Numbered from the stretch's first letter, positions 29,538-37,741 are shown. The stretch: DNA of 41,043 nt from Pseudomonas sp. ZH-FAD (GCF_002803095.1 NZ_PGLR01000050.1:1-41043); one strand, 5' to 3'. Notes: generated by a model not told the origin, from the sequence alone. Program-made: numbers and translations.

Positions 29538-29783
29538 ATGGCATTGTCCGCTGTTCAGCAGGCACTTGTGGATGCTGCGTTCCCTGAGTGCCGCAGCGAT
29601 ATGGCTGCATACCTGGAGAAGGCCACGGATGTTGTGATCATTCGCCAGCGGGAGTGCGGGGATGATGTACCGCCGTTCGCTATCGTGGCCAAGGGCAGCG
29701 ACTTCTGGATCGACTGCGCTGACACAGCCGTTGCCGCAACCAGCCGGGCGCGTGAACTGGGGCTCAACGTTGTTCCGGCCTAA
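29538..29783 (+). CDS. Small hypothetical protein (81 aa)
   Basis: No family recognised. TAGGAGAAACGTT precedes the ATG. Helical N terminus (VQQALVDAAFPEC..MAAYLEKATDVVII) and a beta pair (FAIVAKGSDFWIDCAD). The coding sequence contains TGACACA at 29720-29726, but without a downstream NANNNT box, so it is taken as chance. Confidence 0.55.
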   Translation: MALSAVQQALVDAAFPECRSDMAAYLEKATDVVIIRQRECGDDVPPFAIVAKGSDFWIDCADTAVAATSRARELGLNVVPA

Positions 29784-29790
29784 CACAGTG

Positions 29791-30057
29791 ATGGCTTCGA
29801 CAACGCGCACCAGCGCCATTGGTGGCCTTTACGCTTGCCTACTGCTCTCCGGCGCTTTCGTAACAGCAATGTTTGGATACTGGCTGTTCTTCGGAGCCGG
29901 CTATCGCACGATGCAACCGACCGCCTACGAACTCACTACCGCCCTGCTCCTGACTCACCCCGCAACTGCAAGCGATGCCTCCTTGGCGATTCAGTCCGAT
30001 GGCTACCTCAGCATCGTTGCACAACACCGCCTGCTCAACCGCATTCACAACGAATAG
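29791..30057 (+). CDS. Single-pass membrane protein (88 aa)
   Basis: No family recognised. One hydrophobic helix (IGGLYACLLLSGAFVTAMFGYWLFFGAG, about 10-37) with a Ser/Thr-rich start, then a soluble helical part (ELTTALLLTHPATASDASLAIQ). The ribosome site is weak. Eight bases follow the previous stop, so it is likely co-transcribed with 29069-29783. Confidence 0.5.
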   Translation: MASTTRTSAIGGLYACLLLSGAFVTAMFGYWLFFGAGYRTMQPTAYELTTALLLTHPATASDASLAIQSDGYLSIVAQHRLLNRIHNE

Positions 30058-30130
30058 CCAGGGGCACGCTGGGGTTCTCGGTTCCCATTCCCGCTCCCGA
30101 CAATTTCTGGCCTTTACGCGCCGGAGCCGA

Positions 30131-30156
30131 TGACACAGGGTTGCCCCTGTGACGAT
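30131..30156 (+). promoter_or_regulatory. TGACACA-N13-GACGAT promoter-like element
   Basis: TGACACA at 30131-30137 preceded by GCCGA, and GACGAT at 30151-30156. The ATG at 30186 is 55 bases from the first T. Confidence 0.75.
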
Positions 30157-30185
30157 GGGCACTCCAATCAAAGAGGAATGCCCGC

Positions 30186-30998
30186 ATGAAAGACTTCCTG
30201 AAAAGCGTCACCAACCACTCCACGATGCTGGCCGTGTTCAGCTTCGACCGCACCCCTTTCCTGGCCGGCAATGCCTGGACCCGGAGTCTTCTCTCTGGCG
30301 CCATCAGCACCGCCATCACCGCTATTGGGGTCTACAGCGGTTATGTCGCCATGGATGCGAACTACGCCGCAGCCCTCGGCTCGCATGCACAGAACTTCAA
30401 GCTGGCCACTGGCGCGATCATCATCGGCCTGCTCGGTTACTCCCTGCGCGACCTGTTCCGCTCCATCACGATGGACGTGAAGACCCAGATGCGTGTTGCT
30501 CGGGCAAACAGCTGGCTCATGAAGGGCACCGCAAGCACTGTCGAATGCTCCAGCCACATCCACATGCAGCAGACCTCTCTCAGCATGGTTCGCTTCGTTG
30601 AAGTCGATGGCGGCATCAAGGTCTATGCCATCGCACGGCACCATGACCATGAGTCCCCGGTCCTGATCGATGCGATGCTGTTCGACGAGGACTACCCGGC
30701 GCTGGCGACGTTCTACACCCACCCCGCAGATATTCGTAGCGCCCTCGGCGAGGCCTGCGGCGATCTGACCGGCCACGTTGCTCGCCAGTTGGGTATCGCC
30801 CTCGCTTCGCCGGACCTACGCAAGCAACAGCCGGTTCCTGACACTAAGGAAGATGATGAGCTGTTTCTTGACGATGACCTGCTAGACGACCTGGAGACAG
30901 CTTCCGAGGTATTTGGCCGGGCCTCTGCGCCACGGATGCGTGGTGGTGAGGCGTTGCGTGCAGCAGCCCAGGTTCCTACCGAAGCTGTGAAGCACTGA
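30186..30998 (+). CDS. Membrane protein with large cytoplasmic domain (270 aa)
   Basis: No family recognised. Two transmembrane helices, about 33-55 (SLLSGAISTAITAIGVYSGYVA) and 72-88 (ATGAIIIGLLGYSLRDL), then a 180-residue cytoplasmic domain with MVRFVEVDGGIKVYAIARHHDHESPVLIDAML and an acidic linker (KEDDELFLDDDLLDDLE) before a helical tail. The order, helix pair then a domain of beta and helix, resembles plasmid inner-membrane accessory proteins. First gene of a run to 31839 behind the element at 30131. Confidence 0.65.
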   Translation: MKDFLKSVTNHSTMLAVFSFDRTPFLAGNAWTRSLLSGAISTAITAIGVYSGYVAMDANYAAALGSHAQNFKLATGAIIIGLLGYSLRDLFRSITMDVKTQMRVARANSWLMKGTASTVECSSHIHMQQTSLSMVRFVEVDGGIKVYAIARHHDHESPVLIDAMLFDEDYPALATFYTHPADIRSALGEACGDLTGHVARQLGIALASPDLRKQQPVPDTKEDDELFLDDDLLDDLETASEVFGRASAPRMRGGEALRAAAQVPTEAVKH

Positions 30999-31023
30999 CC
31001 ATCACCAGGAGGGAGTTACAAGC

Positions 31024-31359
31024 ATGCTGCCCAGTCACCTACTGCGCATGGTCAATCTGTGCGTCTCCGGGGATTACGCCGATGCCGGCGTGCGCGACCG
31101 GATCAAGAACCAGTGCATCCCACACCTCCGCCAGCACCGCCGTGACGTGCTGGCGGGCAGCTTCAATGGTCGGCACTCCCGACCAGTGGGGTTCATCAGC
31201 AAGATGATCGAGGACTCCAAGCTCATTCGCCGCACGCTGACTCACACCCATCGGCAACTGATAGCGGTGGAGCCTCGCGACAACGTTGTTTCATTCGAGG
31301 CCGCAGCTCGCCGCCGCGCCCAGGCCTCGGTCAACGCAGACAAGGAGAACATGGCATGA
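31024..31359 (+). CDS. Hypothetical protein (111 aa)
   Basis: No family recognised. AGGAGGGAGTTACAAGC precedes the ATG. Basic and helical (DRIKNQCIPHLRQHRRDVLAGS.., FISKMIEDSKLIRRTLTHTHRQL), likely nucleic-acid- or protein-binding. The stop overlaps the next ATG at 31356. Confidence 0.6.
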   Translation: MLPSHLLRMVNLCVSGDYADAGVRDRIKNQCIPHLRQHRRDVLAGSFNGRHSRPVGFISKMIEDSKLIRRTLTHTHRQLIAVEPRDNVVSFEAAARRRAQASVNADKENMA

Positions 31360-31613
31360 CCACCCAACCTGTCCTGGATGACGAAACCAGCAATAGCGCA
31401 GGCATGCAGACTGATTTGAGCTTGGCACTGGCTCTCTACCACATCGCAACAGGGCAAATCCCGCACGTCTACAACGGTATGTGCCCCGACGCTCTGGAGG
31501 GTCATGCCGTGCGGGACGATGAGTGCCCAGCCTGCAAGGCCATCATCCGATTCGAAGAATCACTGCAAGCTGCTGGCATTGCCGACCTACAACAACTTGG
31601 ACGCGGGGCGTGA
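31356..31613 (+). CDS. Small hypothetical protein (85 aa)
   Basis: No family recognised. Coupled to the previous gene by ATGA. CPDALEGHAVRDDECPACKAI offers three cysteines and a histidine in a spacing that could bind zinc. Acidic, helical at the C terminus. The next gene starts four bases after the stop. Confidence 0.55.
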   Translation: MTTQPVLDDETSNSAGMQTDLSLALALYHIATGQIPHVYNGMCPDALEGHAVRDDECPACKAIIRFEESLQAAGIADLQQLGRGA

Positions 31614-31617
31614 AGCC

Positions 31618-31839
31618 ATGAGCATTCGAACTCTGAGCGTAGTTGCCGACTACAAGGCAGGCGGTGGGATAAGCACTCTGTACCATGGCCGGGTTGAGTT
31701 CGGCATGAATGCAGGGCTCCAGGAGAGCGAAGATGAAATTCAGGCGCGTGCAATGGATCGAGCCCGTGAACGGGCGGCAAAGTCCGGCTGCTGGGCCTTG
31801 TCTGAGGTCGTTATCACCTCCCTGAGCGTGACCGACTGA
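31618..31839 (+). CDS. Small hypothetical protein (73 aa)
   Basis: No family recognised. Start MSIRTLSVVADYKAGGG at 31618, four bases after the previous stop. Beta start then a long charged helix (EDEIQARAMDRARERAAKSG) and a final strand. Last gene of the unit; an inverted repeat follows. Confidence 0.55.
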   Translation: MSIRTLSVVADYKAGGGISTLYHGRVEFGMNAGLQESEDEIQARAMDRARERAAKSGCWALSEVVITSLSVTD

Positions 31840-31857
31840 CGCTGATCCATTACTTCC

Positions 31858-31880
31858 CCCGAGCGATACTCCTGCTCGGG
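31858..31880 (+). terminator. Inverted repeat after gene 31618, weak terminator
   Basis: CCCGAGC at 31858-31864 pairs with GCTCGGG at 31874-31880. No clear T run follows, so it may be only a pause or processing hairpin. Confidence 0.4.
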
Positions 31881-31994
31881 CGCCCTTGCTCGGCAATCTG
31901 CGTTGCCCCTGCTCTCATAGATCGGCGATATGCGTGCCTGTATTATTTCCGGGCACCATCCTCCCGACCGGCATTGCAGCGAGAGCACCACCTG

Positions 31995-33032
31995 ATGGCA
32001 CCTGAACGCCTGCCCTTCTGGCTGCCAATCGTGGCCGTGACCCTCAACAATGAGCGCATTGCAGGGCTGCTAGGGAATTCAACGGCCAGGAGGGTTGCCG
32101 TTCTCAGAACCCGGTATGGGCTTCCAATCTTCCCCCACCCGTTGAACGGCCCCATGGACGTTGATTGGCCATGCTTGCTGGGCCAAGTCGAGGATGGTCT
32201 GCTGGCTGAACTGATCAGTCGGTTCTACGCCATCACCATTACCCCAGAGCTGATAGCGTTGATTCGTGCTGACCGAGGCTTGTCGCCTTACGGCTCGCGC
32301 AAACCCAAGCTGGAGCCTCATGTCCGTGAGCTTGTCGGGAAGTACGGTTCAGCCAACATCGCCAAGGGCTGGGACGTAGATGCCAATGCGGTTGAGGCGT
32401 ACCGCAAACTCGCCAAGGTCGAACTTCAAGTCACGGGAAATGATGATCTTCCGGCGAGCGGGCGCTGGAAGGCAGAGTGGATTTCGCTATTTCCTCAGCA
32501 CACCAATGCTCAGATCGCTCGGGCAACAGGAATTCCCATCGACGCGGTTCGGCAGAAGCGAAAGTCACTACGAATTGCAGGCCCGGCAGGTCGCACGTAC
32601 TGGAAACTGGTGAGCGCGGATGAGCTAAATGCAATGACCGATGCCGAGCTGGCCTCGCAGTATGGTGGCCCTACTGCTGACTATGCCGCCCAGCGCCTTT
32701 CTTTGACCCTCCAGGACCGCGAACTCAGCAAACGATTGCTTCGTGAGCGCCGGCTACCGGATGAGCTGGCGCATTACCTCAGCTCGTTGCCAGCCCGAAG
32801 GTTGGCAAGGCTGACAGGGCTCAGCGAATTCCACCTAGGAAAACAACGTAGAGAGCTTGGTCTTGAGGCCTATGCCTCACTTCCCAGCGAGCTAGATGAC
32901 CTTCTTTCTACGCGCCCAGACACGGAGCTGGCAGACATGTTTCACGTCGCAGTAGCAACGGTGAGAAGCCGCAGGAAGGTGTTGGGAAAACCCCCGTTCA
33001 GACACCCCAAGAGACTCACAGAACAGAGTTGA
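31995..33032 (+). CDS. Protein with about seven tandem helix-turn-helix-like repeats
   Basis: A 345-residue protein. HTH-like units appear near residues 18-43, 69-96, 118-144, 169-194, 215-238, 266-291 and 308-332, a period of about 42-51 residues. The clearest read AQIARATGIPIDAVRQKRK, RRLARLTGLSEFHLGKQRRE and TELADMFHVAVATVRSRRKV: a short helix, a Gly/Ser turn, and a recognition helix with VRxxRxxL. It could bind a long DNA site cooperatively, as no single-domain family of this size is known to me. The start at 31995 is used; a TTG at 31974 is an alternative. Family unknown. Confidence 0.7.
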   Translation: MAPERLPFWLPIVAVTLNNERIAGLLGNSTARRVAVLRTRYGLPIFPHPLNGPMDVDWPCLLGQVEDGLLAELISRFYAITITPELIALIRADRGLSPYGSRKPKLEPHVRELVGKYGSANIAKGWDVDANAVEAYRKLAKVELQVTGNDDLPASGRWKAEWISLFPQHTNAQIARATGIPIDAVRQKRKSLRIAGPAGRTYWKLVSADELNAMTDAELASQYGGPTADYAAQRLSLTLQDRELSKRLLRERRLPDELAHYLSSLPARRLARLTGLSEFHLGKQRRELGLEAYASLPSELDDLLSTRPDTELADMFHVAVATVRSRRKVLGKPPFRHPKRLTEQS

Positions 33033-33094
33033 CCCGCTCGGCCGCTGGGCCATCTTGGTATAGGCGACAGTTGCTCGGCAGGACTAACCACCCA

Positions 33095-33120
33095 TGACAC
33101 AGGCTGGCTTCGAATAGCAT
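33095..33120 (+). promoter_or_regulatory. TGACACA-N13-TAGCAT promoter-like element
   Basis: TGACACA at 33095-33101 and TAGCAT at 33115-33120. The ATG at 33148 is 53 bases from the first T. Confidence 0.75.
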
Positions 33121-33147
33121 TCTTGGACCGCAACGGAGAAACAATCC

Positions 33148-33453
33148 ATGTCCAATAACGTCATTCGAACTTCCGCGCAAGAAATGGAGCTGCGTGCCAT
33201 TGCAGCGGCAAAGCAGGTCCTGGGCCGCGAAATCATCATCCAGTCGGACGCCGACTTCACTCCGCCCGGCAAGCGCAAAGTGCGCGTTGTTCGCCATCAA
33301 CTGAATGGTCGGCGTGCCGAGGCGCACCTCCGCTGGTACGTGGCCGGCAAGGCATTCCGCTCACTGCCCTTGACCAATAGCAATGTCGCGCTGAGCAATT
33401 CCTGGAAGGGATCGGCTGCATGCGTGAGCGAAAGTCAGCTGGAGCTGTTGTAG
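33148..33453 (+). CDS. Hypothetical protein (101 aa)
   Basis: No family recognised. ACGGAGAAACAATCC precedes the ATG. Helical start (AQEMELRAIAAAKQVLGREIIIQSD) then a basic beta region (KRKVRVVRHQLNGRRAEAHLRWYVAGKAF). The Arg/Lys-rich middle suggests nucleic-acid binding. Single gene between two promoter elements. Confidence 0.6.
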   Translation: MSNNVIRTSAQEMELRAIAAAKQVLGREIIIQSDADFTPPGKRKVRVVRHQLNGRRAEAHLRWYVAGKAFRSLPLTNSNVALSNSWKGSAACVSESQLELL

Positions 33454-33498
33454 GCTCGGCACCCAGAATCTGCTCTGACGATTTCATGGCTCTCGCGC

Positions 33499-33524
33499 TG
33501 ACACGGCCTGGAGCCCGCGATGCT
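33499..33524 (+). promoter_or_regulatory. TGACACG-N13-GATGCT promoter-like element
   Basis: TGACACG at 33499-33505 preceded by CGCGC, and GATGCT at 33519-33524. The OmpA-family start at 33558 is 59 bases from the first T. Confidence 0.65.
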
Positions 33525-33557
33525 AGTTGCGAACCAACTCAACGGAGATTCGCAGTA

Positions 33558-34223
33558 ATGAACATGCTCAAACTCGCCGGCACGCTTGCCATCCTGCTGT
33601 CCATTAGCGGCTGCGCAAGTAATCCCCAAACCGGCAACTTCGAAATCACTCGGACGGGTGTCGGCCTGACCGTGGGCGCGGTTGGCGGTGCTCTGGTAGG
33701 CGCGGCGCTCGGCGATAGCTCGATGGCGATCAAAGGCGCCGTACTCGGTGCTGCCGCTGGTGGTGGCGCTGGATACCTCTGGGAGAAGCGCTACAGAGCG
33801 ATGCAGGCAGAGCTTGCCTACACCGATCTACAGGTGCAGCAGGCTCCTGCCGACAATGGTCAACAATCCCTGGTAGTGACAGTTCCGTCTGACGTTTTCT
33901 TTCGTATCGGCTCGTCTGACATTGCCCCGGAAGCATATCCGGCACTAAGCAAACTGGCGGAGTCGTTGAAAACCCAGACCTACAAGGTGGGTATTGCGGG
34001 GCATACCGACAACACTGGCACGCCCGACCGCAACAACCGCCTCAGCTATGACCGCGCTCGTTCCGTTGCCGCGTACCTCACCGCTGCCGGCGTCCCCTAT
34101 GAGCGCTTGTTTGTCCGTGGTGCAGGCGCAAGCGAGCCGAAAAGCAGCAATGCGACTCCGCAGGGCCGCTCTCAGAACCGGCGCGTGGAGATTACGCTGA
34201 GTGAGATTGCACCCAACGCATAA
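33558..34223 (+). CDS. OmpA-family outer-membrane lipoprotein (YiaD-like)
   Basis: A 221-residue lipoprotein. Signal with lipobox LSISGC, lipid-modified C19, then a glycine-zipper region about 35-75 (VGAVGGALVGAALGDSS.., AVLGAAAGGGAGYLW) that spans or lines the membrane. The C-terminal OmpA peptidoglycan-binding domain is about 105-217, with FFRIGSSDI, IAGHTDNTG, LSYDRARSVAAYL and the QGRSQNRRVEITL end. Members anchor the envelope to peptidoglycan. GGAGATTCGCAGTA precedes the ATG. The best-defined function under the shared promoter element. Confidence 0.9.
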   Translation: MNMLKLAGTLAILLSISGCASNPQTGNFEITRTGVGLTVGAVGGALVGAALGDSSMAIKGAVLGAAAGGGAGYLWEKRYRAMQAELAYTDLQVQQAPADNGQQSLVVTVPSDVFFRIGSSDIAPEAYPALSKLAESLKTQTYKVGIAGHTDNTGTPDRNNRLSYDRARSVAAYLTAAGVPYERLFVRGAGASEPKSSNATPQGRSQNRRVEITLSEIAPNA

Positions 34224-34258
34224 CCCATCAAGCCCACAAAACAACTTAGGATCAGTCA

Positions 34259-34696
34259 ATGAAGCCAAGTGATTTCCTTGCCGTGCTCGTTATCGTTCTT
34301 GCAATGGCGTTCGGAGCAATCGTGTTCTGCATCAGTTGGGTCGCTAACCAGCTCGGGTTGCCGTTCTGGGCCGTAGTCGATCAAGCCCGGCTCCTACTGT
34401 CGGCCCCAGTAACGCTGGCCATGGTGATGGTGATCGAAGCCACTGGGGCGCCCTTCCCTTTGCGCATTTCGAACACTTGGCCGCTCATCGCTGCTCTGTT
34501 CTGGGCGGGACTTCATGAGCTGATCAAGATGAAGGCTGAACAGACTGCTCTGGATCAGTTCGGCGGCAGCTCTACAGCCTATTCGTACCATGTCGAACTG
34601 CCCTGGTTCACCGAGCTGTGGTTCATGCTCGCGGTCTGCGCATTGATCGTGGTGGGCGGCTACGCGCTCACAGCGAAGCTCAGCAGCAACTACTAG
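34259..34696 (+). CDS. Integral membrane protein (145 aa)
   Basis: No family recognised. Three or four transmembrane helices: about 6-31 (FLAVLVIVLAMAFGAIVFCISW), 44-63 (RLLLSAPVTLAMVMVIEA), 75-87, and 117-139 (LWFMLAVCALIVVGGYALTA). TTAGGATCAGTCA provides the ribosome site 36 bases after the OmpA-family stop, so the two are probably co-transcribed and may act in the envelope together. Confidence 0.65.
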   Translation: MKPSDFLAVLVIVLAMAFGAIVFCISWVANQLGLPFWAVVDQARLLLSAPVTLAMVMVIEATGAPFPLRISNTWPLIAALFWAGLHELIKMKAEQTALDQFGGSSTAYSYHVELPWFTELWFMLAVCALIVVGGYALTAKLSSNY

Positions 34697-34722
34697 CAAG
34701 CTTCATGGCGGCTCTATTGCAA

Positions 34723-35307
34723 TCAGGCTGAGCCGCCAGGAACTCCGAGCGACCAGTGTTCTTCGACCAAGTAGAGCGGTCGCCCAGCCATGAGCTGCTT
34801 GATCGCAGCAATGTGAGCCAAGTAGTCCGCTTCGGTGAATGTGGTCCAACTCGGGTTTTTCGCCTGGGCTGCCCGAAATGCCTCCCTGGCACTCCCAAGG
34901 ACCTTCCTCTGTCGCCAGAGATAAGAGCGAAGCCCCTTGAACAGCTCGTAATCAAGCGGGGGATGCAGCTTCTGCACCTTGTGGTGAGCATGATGGCCAC
35001 CACATACCAAAGTGGTTTTCAGGTAGATATTGACCAGCTTCTGGGCGTGACCAAACGCAAAGTTGGGCACGCGTCTGCGTTCCGCCTCGGCCATGATCTT
35101 CCTCATGAAGCCGAGCTGCCACAGGTCAACGTCCTCGCCAATGTCATCTGGGTTGGTCACATCAACCAAGCCGGCAGCCTCGATCAGGGCGAATGCCAGC
35201 TCGTTCCCCCCGCCCCCGAGCCCCCGGCCATATGCACTAGCGGCGCACCAGCTCGCATACTGGTGTTTAAGCGTCACGACGCCGAACGCCCCTTCACACT
35301 CAGTCAT
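34723..35307 (-). CDS. Hypothetical protein (194 aa)
   Basis: Helical protein with a recognisable middle, FGHAQKLVNIYLKTTLVCGG followed by KLHPPLDYELFKGLR, similar to a family of unknown function with QKxxNLYLK and HPPID motifs that I cannot name with certainty. The N terminus has a Gly-rich loop (AYGRGLGGGGNEL). Start at 35307 overlaps the stop of the upstream gene (ATGA). Converges with 34259-34696. Confidence 0.6.
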   Translation of the reverse strand: MTECEGAFGVVTLKHQYASWCAASAYGRGLGGGGNELAFALIEAAGLVDVTNPDDIGEDVDLWQLGFMRKIMAEAERRRVPNFAFGHAQKLVNIYLKTTLVCGGHHAHHKVQKLHPPLDYELFKGLRSYLWRQRKVLGSAREAFRAAQAKNPSWTTFTEADYLAHIAAIKQLMAGRPLYLVEEHWSLGVPGGSA

Positions 35308-35765
35308 AGATGGCCACCTTCATTTGAACGACGCCGATCCAACGCCAGCAGCAAACACAGCTCGCTCAACATCGCGTTATTCACTGCTTTCAGATCACAG
35401 CGGATGCCTGACAAGAATGTGGCCGGGTCGTTGAGCCTACATTCGCTCAGAGCCATCAGGCCTTCGGATAGGGGCTTCCTGGGCGACCAGTATGGGAATC
35501 GGCGAAGGACAATGAGCATCGCCAGGGCATAGCCAAGCGCGATGCCGAGCATGCTCAGCTGGGATGGCTCTACGAGCTTCCCCATGCCGTATACACCAAC
35601 GATCACCATCGCCATGCCCAACACTGCGGCCTGCGCCCGGCGAGCCGCCAGAACAAGGCCAAGGCGCCCCATTATCTGGAAACTGTCCAGGCTCGGGCTT
35701 TGCCGGAACCCAGGATGCAGCCCGGCAAGTGCGCGCAAACGTTCAGTGAAGATTTGGCATTCCAT
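35304..35765 (-). CDS. Small membrane protein (153 aa)
   Basis: No family recognised. MECQIFTERLRALAGL at 35765 is used (GGAAG upstream); the frame stays open further but without support. Two adjacent hydrophobic helices near 45-85 (AAVLGMAMVIVGVYGM.., MLGIALGYALAMLIVL) with a basic loop, then a helical cytoplasmic tail (KAVNNAMLSELCLLLALDRRR). Coupled to the downstream 194-residue gene. Confidence 0.55.
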   Translation of the reverse strand: MECQIFTERLRALAGLHPGFRQSPSLDSFQIMGRLGLVLAARRAQAAVLGMAMVIVGVYGMGKLVEPSQLSMLGIALGYALAMLIVLRRFPYWSPRKPLSEGLMALSECRLNDPATFLSGIRCDLKAVNNAMLSELCLLLALDRRRSNEGGHL

Positions 35766-35900
35766 AAATACTTCCGAGAAGGATGAGCTTTTCTCGCCAT
35801 CATATCGCCGCTGCCGATCCCAAGCCTTTGAATCGGGGTGACTTACATGCTGGACCCCAAATCTGGATATGGGTTCTCGCGGTTTTCGAGGCCGAAACGC

Positions 35901-35926
35901 TGACACAGCTACTTGGCTCGGATCAT
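35901..35926 (+). promoter_or_regulatory. TGACACA-N13-GATCAT promoter-like element
   Basis: TGACACA at 35901-35907 and GATCAT at 35921-35926. The ATG at 35956 is 55 bases from the first T. Confidence 0.75.
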
Positions 35927-35955
35927 GAGCACATCCAAAACACAGAGGTGTGAAC

Positions 35956-36711
35956 ATGCCAACCAACAAGAGTGCTGCCCAGTACGCACAAGAAATCATC
36001 GAGAAGCTGGCTGCTGAGGGCGTCAGCGCTTTCATTGAGAAGCCCCAAGACGGCAAAGATAACCCCGACGATGATTTCTGGGAGGGCGAGTTCATCTTGC
36101 GTGTGCCGGCCTGGGAAGCCAAAGACGGTTCTCTTTCGCGCAGCGCTGTGTACGAGTTCATCCACTCCAAACTTGCCGGGCGTGGCGACGCGAGCTACGT
36201 GGTGGGGCTGCCAGGGATCAGTTACTGCGACGTTTACTGCTACTACCCGCTGTCCGTTGAGAGCGGTGAACAACTCCTGTCCTCGGACCTACAGGTCTGG
36301 GGGGCCGGCTCGAAGCTGGAACAGTTCGACTGGTCTGAGGCCGTTGAGGGTGACGACAGCGCGTGGTGGAACGGCTGGGATTTGCCGACTGAGCTGGAGC
36401 ACTTGCCCAAGCGAGTGGGAACCCTTGCCTTGGTCCTGAGCTACACCATCGTACCGCTTCCCGCACCAGCTCCATTCACTGAGCAAGAGCTGATCGACAA
36501 GATCAAGACACTCAAGGTCGGCTCTGGGTTGTTCTGCCACTCGACCGCCCCCAACGACCGCTGGACTCTGCGCCTGTCCGAATCTGGGGGCCTGGAGCTG
36601 CACAAAGCCGGCGACCAATCGGTTACGCCCATCACAGCTGCCAACATTGACGATAAGGGGCGCTTGGTACTGGGCGATCACATCCTCAAGCATCGCTGCT
36701 GGGGCTACTGA
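35956..36711 (+). CDS. Hypothetical protein (251 aa), paralogue family
   Basis: No family recognised. GAGGTGTGAAC precedes the ATG. Central segment WSEAVEGDDSAWWNGWDLPTELEHLPKRVGTLALVLS is closely mirrored in the next gene (WSELVGRSDDWIDGWELEG, then IGQRVAFLSAVLE), so the two are paralogues, this one longer. The C terminus is beta-rich (RWTLRLSESGGLELHKAGDQ..). Single gene behind the element at 35901. Confidence 0.65.
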   Translation: MPTNKSAAQYAQEIIEKLAAEGVSAFIEKPQDGKDNPDDDFWEGEFILRVPAWEAKDGSLSRSAVYEFIHSKLAGRGDASYVVGLPGISYCDVYCYYPLSVESGEQLLSSDLQVWGAGSKLEQFDWSEAVEGDDSAWWNGWDLPTELEHLPKRVGTLALVLSYTIVPLPAPAPFTEQELIDKIKTLKVGSGLFCHSTAPNDRWTLRLSESGGLELHKAGDQSVTPITAANIDDKGRLVLGDHILKHRCWGY

Positions 36712-36767
36712 TAATCCCATGGCTCGGAACTGATTGTGGGGAGCGAGGAATGCCATGGCATTAGCCA

Positions 36768-36793
36768 TGACACAGCTTCCTCCCCGCGAGCAT
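36768..36793 (+). promoter_or_regulatory. TGACACA-N13-GAGCAT promoter-like element
   Basis: TGACACA at 36768-36774 and GAGCAT at 36788-36793. The ATG at 36826 is 58 bases from the first T. Confidence 0.75.
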
Positions 36794-36825
36794 ATGCGCA
36801 TAACCAATGACTCAGGTACAGACTG

Positions 36826-37335
36826 ATGAACATCGTTCTCGCCTCGAAATCCCCCTATGCAATCGCCCAAACTGTCACTTCAAAGCTACGGCTGCACGGC
36901 ATCGAGGCCTCTCTCACCTGCGACGAAAGCACTGACGGCGAAGTGGTGCTGAGCGCTCCACAACTGGAGGGTGCTGACGGGCTCTTGAGCCAACCTCGCA
37001 TCTACAGGCTCATCAGCGGAATTCTCGAAGACCATTCCAACTCGGGGTTGCAGATCAAGAACCCGCTGACTGGGGAGGTCGCTGGGATATTTTGCTTCCA
37101 CCCAGACACCTTCATGCCCTCCCCGGACGGCGCGGATGTGGAGTTCTGGCCCGCCAAGGGCCGGAGCGCATTCAGCTGGTCGGAGCTTGTAGGCAGAAGC
37201 GACGACTGGATTGATGGTTGGGAACTCGAAGGCTGTGAATCCATCGGCCAGCGTGTGGCCTTTCTCTCCGCCGTACTGGAGGGAGAAGTAGTATCGCTAC
37301 CGCCGTACCTGCCCCTGGCAGCAGGAGCTAAGTGA
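36826..37335 (+). CDS. Hypothetical protein (169 aa), paralogue of 35956
   Basis: No family recognised. Shares the W-S-E..D-D-W..GWEL..RVAFLSAVLE block with the 251-residue protein. N-terminal beta part (VTSKLRLHGIEASLTCDESTDGEVVLS) and IYRLISGILEDHSNSGLQIKNP. It overlaps the start of the next gene at 37335 and heads the unit 36826-37741. Confidence 0.65.
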   Translation: MNIVLASKSPYAIAQTVTSKLRLHGIEASLTCDESTDGEVVLSAPQLEGADGLLSQPRIYRLISGILEDHSNSGLQIKNPLTGEVAGIFCFHPDTFMPSPDGADVEFWPAKGRSAFSWSELVGRSDDWIDGWELEGCESIGQRVAFLSAVLEGEVVSLPPYLPLAAGAK

Positions 37336-37640
37336 TGGTCGAGCAGCCACTCATCCAGCCTGAGCACAACTGTCAGCTCGCTGCATTTCTGGGGCAGCAA
37401 CCCGGTCCTATCAAGATTCGTGGCAAGGAGTACCGCCTGGATAACATCCGGCGAGAGGGCGATCTTGGCTTCTTTGCCGATGCCCATACTTCCCGAGCCA
37501 AGCTCATTGCAATGCAGACGCCCAGCAAAGTCATTGGGCGTCCCGGCGCCGAGTCCTGGGCGATCATGCGCCTCACCGGCAAAGGGGCTATCGTCGCCAA
37601 TTTTGCCATCTGGAACAGCAGGGTTATCGAGCTGGCATGA
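37335..37640 (+). CDS. Hypothetical protein (101 aa)
   Basis: No family recognised. Start ATG at 37335 overlaps the previous stop. Beta-rich: PIKIRGKEYRLDNIRREGDLGFFAD and AESWAIMRLTGKGAIVANFAIWNSRVI. The G-x-x-YRLD segment also occurs in the gene at 37812 (YGSRTYRLDAFLCE), so these are probably related small folds. The next small gene overlaps its stop. Confidence 0.55.
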   Translation: MVEQPLIQPEHNCQLAAFLGQQPGPIKIRGKEYRLDNIRREGDLGFFADAHTSRAKLIAMQTPSKVIGRPGAESWAIMRLTGKGAIVANFAIWNSRVIELA

Positions 37641-37741
37641 CTGCGGGAGAACATTGGGTTCAGCGAGGATACCGTTATCCTGGAGGGCCAGACGGGCTGA
37701 TCACCGCGGCGTTTCTCAAAGCCTGGGATGGGGGCTGGTGA
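37637..37741 (+). CDS. Very small protein (34 aa)
   Basis: An ATG overlapping the stop of 37335-37640 (ATGA) opens a 34-residue frame that starts MTAGEHWVQRGYRYPGG and ends FLKAWDGGW. Codon use is GC-rich at third positions and it ends 18 bases before the next promoter element. Translation coupling is likely, function unknown. Confidence 0.45.
   Translation: MTAGEHWVQRGYRYPGGPDGLITAAFLKAWDGGW

Noticed and set aside
29720..29726. TGACACA inside gene 29538-29783
   Set aside because: The hexamer 13 bases downstream is CCAGCC, lacking the A and T found in all 18 accepted copies, and no gene start follows at the usual distance.
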